A stretch of 64,000 bases of DNA. Source: Rapana venosa (Eukaryota; Mollusca; Gastropoda; Neogastropoda; Muricidae). Made by a program: the position numbers and the translations under genes. The stretch covers positions 76,184,185-76,248,184 of the forward strand of contig CM054134.1 of assembly GCA_028751875.1 (NCBI GenBank), given 5' to 3'. Below, in pieces: positions 29,266-52,162 of this stretch (the first letter of the stretch is position 1; every line of letters begins with the position of its first letter). The notes beneath the pieces are model-generated. The model ran no database searches. It was not told the origin of the DNA and worked only from the letters and a program-made list of their open reading frames with translations.

Positions 29266-29790
29266 TTAACAACCTCTTTAAAACCACACAGGAAGAAAAC
29301 AAAAAGAAAAGGAAAAAACCCTCCACCTCTGTAATTTTTCCAGTCAGACCCAGAAAAAAAAATCCTTTCTCCCTATCAGAATCAAACCGGGAAATAAAAA
29401 CTTATCTTCTCACCCAGATCTCACCAGAAAATTAACATAAAAACCAATAGCCCCCACCTCCTTGTGTTGACCATACCGTATAATAACAACAATAATAATA
29501 ATAACAAGAATAAAACCTAATGTGTCTTTGTCCAAATCAGACAGAGAGATAAGCGCCCATTTCTTTGGATCAGACAGAAAACAAAACAAACAAAAACCTC
29601 GTATCTCTTTTTGTCTGGATAAAACAGCGAAAAACTCGATTATCATCGTGCCAGAATCATGATGCCCTGGAAATAAGCATCCTCCCCGCGAACTGAGGAG
29701 TGGGGGGGGGGGGGGGGGGGGGGTAGGGGGTATTCTTTTGTTTTCTTATCTTTTTTTGGTATCTCCTCGCATTACAGGTTATATTTTCTC
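29266..29790. repeat. Decayed edge of the 28.4-29.3 kb minisatellite
   Basis: Scattered 'CAATCAGA', 'AGTCAGACCCAG', 'GTCCAAATCAGACAGAGAGA' and 'GGATCAGACAGAAAAC' echoes at roughly 60-75 bp spacing suggest older, eroded units. A G run lies at 29702-29723. No gene. Confidence 0.45.
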
Positions 29791-30016
29791 ATAAAGCATG
29801 TACATCACGCAAAGACATTACATCAAACATGTAGTATGGACAATGCTGATATTGAGTATTGAAAAAAACCCAGTTGATACATATATTACAATTCCGAGTA
29901 TCAAAAAGCTTTTTCTTTTCTCCAAGAGAAAAAAAATTATAGCTTGTTTTGATCAATACAAGGAATTTTTTAAATCCATCTCTTTGTTTCTGATCAAATG
30001 ATAACAGTGAGATTGC
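29791..30016. other. AT-rich, no gene seen
   Basis: A 67-codon plus frame (Lys/Phe/Ile-rich) has no recognisable features. It is treated as noise in AT-rich DNA. Confidence 0.5.
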
Positions 30017-30257
30017 TAGAAGATAAAATCATTTTGCATACTATTAGCAACTAGAAGAAATATCATATTGCATACTATTAACAACTAGAAGAAAATCATA
30101 TTGCATACTAATAACAACTAGAAGAAATATCATATTGCATACTATTAACAAATAGAAGAAAAATCATATTGCATACTAATAACAACTAGAAGAAAAATCA
30201 TATTGCATACTAAATAGCAACTAGAAGAAAAATCATATTGCATACTATCAACAACTA
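30017..30257. repeat. Minisatellite, about 32-bp AT-rich unit, 7-8 copies
   Basis: Each unit contains 'ATCATATTGCATACTA' followed by 'TAACAACTAGAAGAAA'. Units differ by one or two bases and by small length changes in the A run. The array ends where 'CAACTAAGCACTTTG' begins. Confidence 0.9.
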
Positions 30258-30812
30258 AGCACTTTGCACTTCATGAGAAAAAGAAGAAGAAGAAGAAGAA
30301 GAACAAGAACAAGAACAAGAACAAGAACAAGAAGACCAAATACAGGCACACGGACCAACCTTTTAAACAGTGCATACGATTCAAAACTGTGGACTACCAC
30401 CACCTTTTCCCCTGCCCCTCCTCCCACTAGCATGCTCCCCTTCCGTCCTCCCTCCCTCTCCACACCCCCCTCCCTCCACACCCCCCCCCCCCCCTATCAC
30501 ACACACATACACACATAAATCGTAAATCAACAATGGAGATAATTCACGAAGTCCTATCCCAGCATAGTCCTGAACAATCCAACCATTTAAAGCGTCTTCA
30601 ATCAATTTAAAAAGGATTATCCCTTACTGTTACACATATAATGATATAGTATCAACATGTGTCTGTGTCAAAAACATCAATATACATATGAATAGTAAGC
30701 ACTAAATCTGAAAGCACATTTATAAACAGCAATCAACATTAATAGTTTTTAAAAATATATGAACAAAACAGATTCCTAAACGGCACAAATGCATTAAAGA
30801 TTGGTGGTGGTG

Positions 30813-30843
<31 letters not shown>

Positions 30844-31117
30844 GGGGGGGGGCATTGACACTCATACACGTGTACACGCACACCTGTGCGAGCAAAACAC
30901 ACCCTGTCGGGATTCTGGGGGCTCCTTTCAGTATAAATGGAACATTCTGTGCTAGAGATTTACCCTTTTCTATTACTCTCTTTGTTTCTGTCTTTTCTCT
31001 TACCTTTCAAACAGATCTTTTCCATATCATTTTCTGACGTCTCTATCTATTCTGCTGCCCCACCCCCACCCCCGCCTTTAAAAAAAAAAAGCAATTCTTA
31101 GAAATATGTTCTTGTTA
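30258..31117. repeat. Simple repeats and a partial type E SINE
   Basis: (GAA)n then (CAAGAA)n lies at 30280-30335, C runs at 30480-30495, and GT then G runs at 30805-30852. 30905-31080 matches the 5' part of type E ('TTTCAGTATAAATGG', 'ATTCTGTGCTAGAGATT', then a pyrimidine-rich part) and stops before the E 3' half. 30500-30800 is AT-rich with no gene. Confidence 0.65.
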
Positions 31118-31310
31118 TCCTTCGGATGAGACTCTAAAACGAGGCCCCGTGTGCGAACGCATGCAGAACATCTTGCGCACACGTTAAATCCTGTTCCGCT
31201 GTTCGAAAGAGTAGGCCATTGTGTGCCGGTGGGAACAGATGACAAAATTTTAAAAAACCGCATACACACGCATAAATAAAAAAAACAAGTAAATAAATAA
31301 ATAAATAAAT
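31118..31310 (+). mobile_element. SINE type A, truncated at both ends
   Basis: It carries the core 'GATGAGACTCTAAAACGAGG', 'CATCTTGCGCACACGTTAAA', 'GAGTAGGCCATTGTGTGCCG' and 'CCGCATACACACG', then jumps directly to an (AAAT)n tail. The 3' hairpin segment is missing. Confidence 0.8.
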
Positions 31311-31407
31311 TTTAAAGTGTCATCTGAGCGCTTTGATTTGTTGCTTTACAAGATTCAGCGCTATATAAATTCCATACATTCTTCTTCTTCTTCTTCTTCT
31401 TCTTCTG

Positions 31408-31441
<34 letters not shown>

Positions 31442-32057
31442 TAACTCCATAGTCTTCCGAGACTGAAGGCTGCCAACCACCCTGCCTGCACTGTTTTGCT
31501 CTGGTCACCAGGTAGTGATATTGTGAAACACTGGGATGGGCACAGGATGGTCATTCCGCGGTGTTAGTTGCCCATAATATGACATTTTTCTTATGTTTCT
31601 TTTTTGTTGTTGTTTCGTTTTGTTTTGTCATGTTTTGTACACTGTGAAGCGTTCATTGTCGCTTCTTTCTTTTTTTCTTTTTTTCTTTCTTTTTTCTTTC
31701 TTTTCTTTACACTTTTTTTTGTAACTGGACATGATAGATTATGCACAATGGCTGGCGTCCTCACTACCGCCTGGTTTTACTGGCCTTGAGGAATGACATA
31801 ATGAAGGTACTTTGTCATCTATTTGTGTATGTGTGTGTGTATCTCCCCCCTCTCTCTCTCCAAATAGTAACTTACTTGATCCTCATAAAAAGTCTTTCCA
31901 CTTAAAAAAATACATTCAATGACAAAAGTTCAGAAATCGAGGGGGGGGGGGGGGGGGGCATATTCTGGAACTAAATTTACTTTATTTCTGCTATATTAAC
32001 ATTTCATTATTGTAAGAAAAGGATGAAACATATAGACGTTCAACATTGTAAAAACAA
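31311..32057. repeat. Tail-type repeat with (CTT)n(ATT)n, then unique DNA
   Basis: 31325-31375 is a good copy of the short tail 'CAAGATTCAGCGCTATATAA', followed by (CTT)n at 31380-31406 and (ATT)n at 31411-31438. 31560-31720 is T-rich, a G run lies at 31939-31957, and the remainder shows no gene. Confidence 0.65.
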
Positions 32058-32213
32058 GCATTATCCATATACTATTCCAAGGTGCATTATCCATATACTA
32101 TTCCAAAGTGCATTATCCATATACTATTCCAAAGTCCATTATCCATATACTATTCCAAAGTGCATTATCCATATACTATTCCAAAGTGCATTATCCATAT
32201 AGTACTCCAAAGT
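32058..32213. repeat. Minisatellite, 26-bp unit, 6 copies
   Basis: Six near-perfect 26-bp units begin 'GCATTATCCATATACT' and end 'ATTCCAAAGT'. The differences are single bases (AAGGT, GTCC, TAGTACT). 26 is not a multiple of three, so the frame changes each unit, which argues against coding. Confidence 0.95.
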
Positions 32214-33276
32214 GCAACATACGAATTCATAGCAATTGTCTAAAGCATCAATTTAGCATTCAGGTCACGATTGATTACCTGAAAAAGTATCAATATCACA
32301 GTATCTGTGCACAATTCATATTTCTGATTGGCATGTCTGCAACACTTGTACTAAAACATAACCTTCAGACCTGCTTTAGGGAGCACAAAAACAGACATCA
32401 AATAGTGTTCCATCTTCAACACCAAACCTATTTTAAACAGTACAATATTAAACACAGTGAATAAGCATACTGAAAATCATTCCAAACCGTTTCTACTCAA
32501 AAGATACGATATTTGATATAATTATGAACAAAACAAATCAACAACTTATCTACTCTCAAAACCTGCAACAGAGCATTCGCAAAAACTACAAAATAACGCA
32601 CTTCATAAAAACCTTACACTGTCTTTTACCTTCTAAACCATGTGTATGAACAACATATTCTTATCTTTGTCTACAAAAAAAGTCTAAAATGATAACGGAT
32701 ACTCATTTAAAACAGAATCTTCAACCAGTTGTGATCATGTAATTATGTAATGGATTTAGACGGGGCCTTTTCAGCGGAGGTCGCTTCGTTCCATTTAACT
32801 GCCACATCAAAGCCCTTCATGGAAGTTTGACAGAATGCCATCCTAGACAAGACAGGCTGTTCTCTGGTTGGCTAGTGGGTCTGCAAAGTTGGACTTTTAC
32901 TCTCGTTTTCGTTCTACGCGCGCAATTGAAACCGTACGCCTTGGTCTGGCAAGTATCAGGGCGTGTCCACCCCGCGATGGACAAGCACACACCGCTTTCT
33001 TTGAGGGTATCCCTTCTGTGGGTTTGTTTGTTTGGTTAGGGCTTTTATAAAAAAAAATTGAAATGCAAGCTACTTTTTGTTTGATCCACTGTGCTCAGTT
33101 TGAGAAGGCGAGCTGCCCAGTTTTCGGAACCAACTTGTGGAAGGTCAGGCTCTTCCCCCTGAAATCAATGGACTGGGAGATGCTATGCTGGATTCAGCTG
33201 ACGTACTACCACGGTGTTCGCCCTTTCCTTTCAATCTTTGACCAGGAAGTAGTTATCCCTTGCCTACCAGGCAAGC
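32214..33276. other. Unique intergenic DNA, no gene accepted
   Basis: Frames of 60-118 codons exist on the plus strand, the longest starting inside the 26-bp minisatellite. None shows a recognisable domain. 32760-33260 has balanced composition and could contain an exon, but no convincing splice pair or conserved motif is visible. Confidence 0.45.
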
Positions 33277-34140
33277 AGACAGGCAAATACACAACACGAG
33301 CAAAACAGACAGGCAAGTACACCGCACAGGCAAATACACCACACAGGCAAATACACCACACAGGCAAATATACCACACAGGCAAAGCAGATAGGCAAATA
33401 CACCACACAGGCAAATACACCACACAGGCAAATACACCACACAGGCAAATACACTACACAGGCTAATATACACCACACAGGCAGAGCAGACAGGCAAATA
33501 CACCACACAGGCAAAGCAGACAGGCAAATACACCGCACAGGCAAAGCAGACAGGCAAATACACCACACAGGCAAATACACCACACAGGCAAATACACCAC
33601 ACAGGCAAATACACTACACAGGCTAATATACACCACACAGGCAAAGCAGACAGGCAAATATACCGCACAGGCAAAGCAGACAGGCAAATACACCGCACAG
33701 GCAAAGCAGACAGGCAAATACACAACACAGGCAAAGCAGACAGACAAATACACCACACAGGCAAAGCAGACAGGCAAATACACCACACAGGCAAAGCAGA
33801 CAGGCAAATATACCGCACAGGCAAAGCAGACAGGCAAATACACCACACAGGCAAAGCAGACAGGCAAATACACCACACAGGCAAAGCAGACAGGCAAATA
33901 TACCGCACAGGCAAATACACCACACAGGCAAAGCAGACAGGCAAATACACCACACAGGCAAAGCAGACAGGCAAATACACCACACAGGCAAAGCAGACAG
34001 GCAAATATACCGCACAGGAAAAGCAGACAGGCAAATACACCACACAGGCAAAGCAGACAGGTAAATGCACTGCACAGGAAAAGCAGACAGGCAAATACAC
34101 CACACAGGCAAAGCACACCACACAGGCAAAGCAGACAGGG
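33277..34140. repeat. Minisatellite, 30-bp unit of two subunits, about 860 bp
   Basis: The unit alternates a 17-base subunit GCAAATACACCACACAG with a 13-base subunit GCAAAGCAGACAG, for a 30-bp period. In the first third the 17-base subunit is repeated in runs and the pair TACACTACACAGGCTAATA appears twice, which marks an internal duplication (about 33390-33480 versus 33550-33640). Because 30 is divisible by three and the unit lacks stops, several frames stay open for 190-330 codons. These are artefacts. Confidence 0.95.
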
Positions 34141-34400
34141 ACAACTATAGCCATCGTCAGAACAGTAAATGGGACAGGGGTGCGGGGGGAGGGATGGGGC
34201 GGGGGGAGAATTGAGAAAAACTTCTTTTTTTCTTTCTGCCAGTTATAGTATACCACCAAAGCATCAACATTGCCGAGGACACCATCTGTACAGCAGAAAC
34301 AGGGTCATGTCCCCTTGGTAACAACCAGTCAGCCAGGGTGACAAACCATGGAGTCTGATGCCAGGAGAAGAACGCTGCAAGTGTTTACAACTTTCAGCAT
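34141..34400. other. Unique, no gene seen
   Basis: G-rich near 34180-34208, otherwise ordinary sequence with no supported feature. Confidence 0.5.
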
Positions 34401-34850
<450 letters not shown>

Positions 34851-35143
34851 GCTTATATATACATAGGCATATATATATATCAAGCACAAAATATCAAATA
34901 CATTTCTATAACACAGATTGATTACAAAATGTGAAAATGCATCAACAAATAGATTGCTAAACTGCAACAACTTGATAAAAGACATTTTCCTACAGGACAC
35001 ACGTCTGGGCGTATGCGTGCAATACACTCACAGATTTGCGTGTGCATGTGTCTGTGTACTGTCATCCCTGATTTGTCTCATTACACAAAACTACATATAA
35101 TTATTGTCCCTGTCGTAGCTGCCACTCCTCTTCACCCAACATT

Positions 35144-35230
<87 letters not shown>

Positions 35231-35883
35231 GCTATCAAAAATCATTCATTCTCTCTTAACTGTTGCTTCCTTAAATATATGTTTTAAAAATATTCCGAAA
35301 AAAACATCAGTCCACAAAAAACTCAAACCCGCATAAACAGAATTTCTTCTAGTCTATGGTTACTTGTCATACAAATGTCGAAGGTAGCAGAACCTTTGCG
35401 CATGACAAGAAATGACAAGAACATTACATAGAAGTTAGATGTTTCACAAACTGGCATTAATCACACACAAGTACTCCAGGAAGAAGAATTTATGTATGTG
35501 ATACCGTTTCCAGCTTTCAGGACGAATTGCACCAAGGAAGATCAACAGAAAATATGTTATTTGCATGTGTGTTAGTCGCACGTTTCTTTATTTCATAAAC
35601 ACCGGTCGTAGTCTACATGAAGCGTCTTAGCATCAAGTGGTCTAGTCTATCAGACTGGAAGTTATCATTCTTTGTTTATGCAACTGCTGTGAAACACTGG
35701 GTATACCACACATGCACTGTAACAGTAAATGCCGTCTTTTTCCGCGAATACATTGTAAGATGCATGTAAGATACATTGTACCATGCCAAAGAGAAGCCTG
35801 CAGTAACGTATCCTTCTCCTGGGACACGTACAGAAATAGCGCATGCACAAGAACATTGGCCAGCATCCATCCGGTATGACGAC
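34851..35883. other. 3' flank of CFAP44 with (CT)n
   Basis: (CT)n lies at 35146-35225. Otherwise the sequence is unique. The part nearest 35883 should include the CFAP44 3' UTR on the minus strand. No other gene is seen. Confidence 0.55.
35587..35592 (-). promoter_or_regulatory. Candidate polyadenylation signal for CFAP44
   Basis: TTTATT on the plus strand reads AATAAA on the minus strand, about 295 bp past the CFAP44 stop codon. It is the first canonical hexamer I find downstream. It is a placement by motif only. Confidence 0.35.
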
Positions 35884-47711
<11,828 letters not shown>

Positions 47712-47819
47712 ACTGAGTGAGTGATAGTTTTAGCGTTCATTTTGATTGACCCCTTGTCCAAAGTGATCGGACAAAGTTAACGTGTCCTTCTAGCCCTTAA
47801 GATAATCCACTTGAAAGAA

Positions 47820-47827
47820 TGACGTCA
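47820..47827. promoter_or_regulatory. Candidate CRE (TGACGTCA) upstream of CFAP44
   Basis: A perfect palindromic cAMP-response element lies 109 bp upstream of the CFAP44 ATG. Two further TGACG half-sites flank it (TGACGC at 47831, and ACGTCA read in reverse near 47849). CREB/CREM/ATF factors bind this site. In vertebrates CREM drives many post-meiotic sperm genes, which would fit, but no X-box (RFX site) is obvious. Prediction by motif only. Confidence 0.3.
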
Positions 47828-47859
47828 CGATGACGCTAATCTTAATCAACGTCATTACT

Positions 47860-48127
47860 TAAAAAAAAAAATTCTATCCCACAGAATACATATGCTATAA
47901 GCAAATAATGTGGAATTTTGTATCCTCATATAATGACCCCCCCCCCCCCCCCCGCAATAAATAAATAAATAAAAGGAAAAGTGAGAAAAATTAACTTTGT
48001 CTACTTGTTTATACAAATAGAAAAATGCTTTTCTACGACACACATACAAAATTACACGATGCAAATGCTTGAAATCATGGTCACATGAAGTGTGAATGTC
48101 ACTGCATCTGAAATACCTATTCACGTT

Positions 48128-48158
<31 letters not shown>

Positions 48159-48540
48159 CACGCACACACGCGCGCGCGCGCGCGCGCGCATTATTTTTCA
48201 GGATTAGATTAAATGCATCCATGACAAAATTCAGCAAGGATATTAAATACTTATATTCAAATACTCATATCATTCTTGAATGTGAAAATTTAAAACCTCC
48301 TCTCCCTGCTTTTTCTAAGAATTCAATTGACAAAGTTTTGAACAATGTAAAGCTACTATTTGACATTGCTAAAGTTTTATTGTTAAGTCCTATGGGGCTT
48401 TTATTGCAGTTCTTGTGGTTCGTTTTGGATTTTTTAAAAATGTTATTGATCTGTTAATGATGTTAAGAATACTCTCTCCTTTGTTCTTACTATTTATTAC
48501 ACACACACGCGCGCGCGCGCGCAAATAAGAATTTGAGTTG
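47860..48540. other. Intergenic, C run and AC/GC arrays, no gene
   Basis: A C run lies at 47938-47953, (AC)n then (CG)n at 48132-48190, and a second AC/GC patch at 48500-48522. A 121-codon plus frame spans 48092-48457, but its start is the AC array and the rest has no recognisable domain. The segment IKYLYSNTHIILECENLKPP might be LINE-derived, but that is not firm. Confidence 0.5.
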
Positions 48541-48595
48541 ACTTGACGGTATGCACGGACGCGCGCGCGCACACACACGCACACACGCACACAGA

Positions 48596-48645
<50 letters not shown>

Positions 48646-48791
48646 CTCTCTCTTCCTCCTCTCCTCTCTGGTATTCAGTCTCCTATTTTAGAATCGACAC
48701 ACCGTATGCACGGACGCGCGCGCGCGCGCACACACACACTCACACACACGCACGCACGCGCACACACGCACACACACACACTCTCTCTCCT

Positions 48792-48845
<54 letters not shown>

Positions 48846-48959
48846 AGTCTCCTTTTTTAGAATCGACACACCATATGCACGGTCGCGCGCGCGCACACAC
48901 ACACATACACACACACACACACACACGCACACACGCACGCACGCACTTACAGTCTCTCT

Positions 48960-49013
<54 letters not shown>

Positions 49014-49040
49014 GTATGCAGTCCCCTATTTTAGGGTCGT
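48540..49040 (+). repeat. Compound tandem repeat: unique spacer + (CG)n + (AC)n + (CT)n, three units
   Basis: The spacer 'CAGTCTCCT(A/T)TTTTAGAATCGACACACC' with 'GTATGCACGGACGCGCG' occurs at about 48676-48720 and 48845-48890, with a partial copy at 48547-48562 and a 3' echo at 49013-49035. Each spacer is followed by CG, AC and then CT dinucleotide runs. The roughly 170-bp composite has been duplicated as a whole. Confidence 0.9.
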
Positions 49041-49091
49041 CTTTGTATCACTTAAATTAGAAAAACGTTAAAATTGATTACTTACTTACTT

Positions 49092-49115
49092 ACACACACA
49101 CACACACACACACAC

Positions 49116-49163
<48 letters not shown>

Positions 49164-49475
49164 CACATACACACACACGCACGCACGCACACACATACAC
49201 ACACATACACACACACAGAGAAACGCACCCACGCACGCATGCACCCACCCACCCCATAATTATGTCATTTTTCCCCACTTTCAGCTACTCTCAGCTGCTA
49301 TCCATTCCATCCCAGCTGGTGCTAATTATTATTGCAGAAACTGACTGCACTTGGACTTGGTAAAAGGAAGGGTCACACTAATTTTAGCACTGGACCCTGG
49401 ACCCTTGACTGAGTTAAGCTGGATTTGCGTGCTGTGTATGTACACACACACGCGCGCGCGCGCACACGCACACAC
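49092..49475. repeat. (AC)n arrays and unique gap
   Basis: (AC)n with GC variants runs from 49093 to 49232. 49250-49440 is unique with no gene, and a second AC/CG array at 49441-49476 directly precedes the reverse-transcriptase fragment. Confidence 0.8.
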
Positions 49476-50092
49476 ACTATGCATATTCATGGTTCATGTG
49501 AAATGTTTGCTGATGATACACCAACGCAGTGTAGCAACAGTAATCCTAACCAGCTTGTGAAAGATATGCAGGCAGGTATCGATAAACTTATTGAATGGAC
49601 AGAACTCAATCATATGTCTCTTAATTCAAACAAAACAAAAGTATGTTTATAAAGACTCGGCAAAAAAGACACATGCGTTCTCCATTCGCACCAATATTTA
49701 TCCAAGGAAAAAAAATTGAAGAAGTTCTTTCACACAAAGTACTAGGTGCAGTGATTGACAATGATTTATCTTGGTCAGGACACATAGCCACTTTAGGAAA
49801 ACGAATCTCAGTAAGACTATATCATCTTAGAAAAATCAAACTTTTTAAACCTACAATCACGAAAACTATTCTTTCATGCACATATTCTATCTCTTATAAA
49901 TTATGCTTCAACCTTATGGGATAGCGCTAGTGAAACAAACCTAAAGCATATAAGCCGCCTACATAAAAGAGCTATCAAACTAATTCGATTGAATCCTAAT
50001 ACATTGACCACCAGCAACTACAAAGAATTAGATATTCTTCCACTCAAAGTTGGAGTTTGCGTAAGACTGATTAAGTACATTACAATGTAAGG
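49476..50092 (+). pseudogene. Non-LTR retrotransposon reverse-transcriptase fragment
   Basis: It begins HIHGSCEMFADDT: the FADDT (Y/F-A-D-D) catalytic box of reverse transcriptase lies at 49505-49519. It continues with DKLIEWTELNHMSLNSNK, then HKVLGAVIDNDLSWSGHI (RT thumb region), HILSLINYASTLWDSASE, and RLHKRAIKLIRLNPNT to a TAA at 50088. Frame changes near 49640 and 49885 show that it is dead. The palm N-terminal to FADD, the endonuclease and the 3' tail are missing. The pattern fits CR1/jockey-like LINEs, but the exact clade is unresolved. Confidence 0.8.
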
Positions 50093-50099
50093 AATGTGA

Positions 50100-50415
50100 T
50101 AGGGGAGAGAGAGAGGGGGGGGGGGTAATGAGGGGGCAGAAAGATTTCTATGTGGTGTGCATCCGAGATCTTGTGCACATACTCAGAGATAGAGACAGCG
50201 ACAGAGACAGACAGAGATTTCTATGTGATGTGTAGCCGAGATCTTGCGCACATAGAGAGGGAGAGAGAGGGGGAAAGAGGGGAAGAGAGAGGGGAGAGAG
50301 AGGGGGAGAGAGGAGAGGGAGGGAGGGAGAAAGAGTGAGGGAGAGAGAGAGAGGGAGGGAGAGAGACAGACAGACAGACAGACATGCATGTGTAGCCGAA
50401 ATCTTGCGCACATAC
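50100..50415. repeat. GA-rich block with a triplicated 'GAGATCTTGYGCACATA' segment
   Basis: 'GATTTCTATGTG' plus 'GCCGAGATCTTGCGCACATA' or a close variant occurs near 50142-50182 and 50215-50253. The last half recurs at 50390-50413. GA-rich arrays (GAGAGGGGGAGA, CAGA) fill the gaps. Confidence 0.8.
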
Positions 50416-50499
50416 TCTACACTAAACAGTCATTCATGAACAGAACTCTGAACAAAGATCTTGGTCAAGTTTGTGTTTTATTTTTTATTTTTCTTGTGG

Positions 50500-50622
50500 C
50501 AGATTTGTAGAACATTACAGATTTGTAGAACATTTCAGATTTGTAGAACATTTCAGATTTGTGGAACAGTTCAGATTTGTATGCCATTTCATCAGATTTG
50601 TATGCCATTTCATCAAGGTTTG
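50500..50622 (+). repeat. Short tandem repeat, about 20-22 bp unit
   Basis: Six units based on 'CAGATTTGTAGAACATTT', the last two changed to 'CAGATTTGTATGCCATTT' with a CAT insert. The minus strand stays open across the repeat (SEMFYK, SDEMAYK units) and into a non-repetitive N-terminal stretch (RLAADRKVKPQYDLYTGL), but no gene can be named. Confidence 0.8.
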
Positions 50623-50828
50623 ACAACCCTGTGTACAAGTCATACTGCGGTTTCACTTTTCTGTCAGCTGCGAGCCGGCTACCCAACCCTAACTCCAGCC
50701 TCTCTTTTTTGGCTGAAGGGGGAGGTAGACTTTTCCCAATGCTCTGACCAGCAGTGACACGATGACAGACCCACTGACATTTCGTTTGCTTTTGAATTTC
50801 TCATACGTTTTGAAAAAAAAATTACCAG

Positions 50829-51144
50829 AATGATTGTGTTCATTCCTAGTATAGGTTTAAAACCCAGAAGTGACAAAAAGTGTTTCAGTTCCAGCTGTGT
50901 AATCTTTACAGCCAGAGAGCACAGACATCTTGAATGGGTAAGTGCAAAACATCAGCTTATATGTTAAAAAAAAAAGTTGTGCAAACTTGTTCTTTTTCTC
51001 AGGAAAGAAAGTCAGTTTGGTAGCCAAGTGTCAGTGGTGTGTGCTCACCACTTAAAACAACAAACCTACGAAATATTTTCAGGTTATTCATCAATTTTGT
51101 ACAGGGCTGTCAAGAAATACAGGAAAAAATGGAAGCAATTCTGA
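50829..51144 (+). CDS. Unrecognised coding-like fragments (possible exons)
   Basis: 50830-50937 reads MIVFIPSIGLKPRSDKKC then FSSSCVIFTAREHRHLEW and ends exactly at a consensus donor (TGG|GTAAGT). After a strong acceptor (TTCTTTTTCTCAG ending 51002), 51004-51144 reads KESQFGSQVSVVCAHHLK then QQTYEIFSGYSSILYRAV to ...KKWKQF and a stop. The two do not join in a matching phase, so this may be two genes' debris or one broken gene. Composition looks like protein rather than noise. No domain is recognised. Confidence 0.3.
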
Positions 51145-51191
51145 TTACAACTAACATCTTTGTGTGTAAATCCTCTATCATCACATAATGG

Positions 51192-51922
51192 TCATCAAAA
51201 TCGGGTTGTAAACGTGTGTTCTCAGCTTCATACATTTCCAGTCAGGCTATGTTGGAATACAAAAAATCTATAGCTATAATGGGCAATAAACGAGATGACA
51301 ATACCCAAACTGTTATCGTTTGCAATGAAAAGGAGAAAAAAGGCGTCAGCAGTAAACTGCTTCACTTTGCACTCAGTACTTTAAATGAAGTACCATCCAA
51401 AAAGAAAGGAAAAAAAGAACAAATAAAGGAAAAACTTGAGGTAACTAAGTCCAAGAAAACTATACATGTTTCAACACATAATGTCAAAGTTGTGAATGAC
51501 AAGAAAAAAATTCAAAAAAGGCAAGTCCTTTAAATACAAGACTAGCTGTCCACCAGCATTGCTTGCTGAAAGGCACGTTTTTCTTCACCTTGAGCGCAGT
51601 GATTTAAAGCTCTCACATCAACAAAAATACAGCCAAGTGTTTCGTAAAACTGCTAGTAAAAGCTTACGACCAACTATCAAACCCTCCCCCCCCACCCACC
51701 CCCCCCCCCCCACCCCCCCCCACCCCCCCCACTCCCGACTAAACTACATTTTCTAGTTTTACACAACCCAGGTTTCATTTGGGTACAAAGGTGAAAGCAA
51801 TAAGACAGGCTGAACAAAAACCGACAACCCGTACCACACTGTATTATCACAGTGATATGCTAGAATACATTATTTCACCAAGTTTGCTACACTGGATTTT
51901 TTTTTTTACTGCAGACATGTGA
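51192..51922 (+). pseudogene. Unrecognised Lys-rich coding-like region with frame breaks
   Basis: Frame 1 runs from SSKSGCKRVFSASYISSQ through VIVCNEKEKKGVSSKLLH to KLEVTKSKKTIHVSTHNV. In an A7 run near 51506 the frame changes and continues as GKSFKYKTSCPPALLAER, then HVFLHLERSDLKLSHQQK to ASKSLRPTIKPS. A C-rich microsatellite (51685-51732) then interrupts, and a third frame reads TTFSSFTQPRFHLGTKVK to DMLEYIISPSLLHW and a stop at 51920. Three consecutive protein-like frames across two slippage-prone tracts suggest a former or mis-assembled gene. Function unknown. Confidence 0.3.
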
Positions 51923-52162
51923 AATGGAAATTCCATACTTGCAGAAAATTAGCACAAATGACATAACAGATACAGTACAAAGGTTGGGCAACTGCGAGAA
52001 ACCATAAATCCATCTAAAAATCTTTCACTTTAGTCTTGTCAATACAACCAGATTTTGTCGGGTTTTCTTGTGTTTTTTGTGAGGCCTCTATCATTTACTT
52101 CCCACTTGTCTTTTCTCAATTTTATCATCTTTATCCCATTATTCTTTGTATGAAAATCAAAG

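Noticed and set aside
32108..32464. 118-codon plus frame
   Set aside because: Its first third is the 26-bp minisatellite, and the rest is AT-rich with no recognisable domain.
28445..34140. CRISPR-like regularly spaced repeats
   Set aside because: The genome is animal, units are adjacent with no unique spacers, and there are no cas genes. These are minisatellites.
33264..34259. 331-codon Cys/Val-rich minus frame and a 187-codon plus frame
   Set aside because: They lie on a 30-bp minisatellite with no stops. Several frames are open at once, and no non-repetitive coding sequence adjoins.
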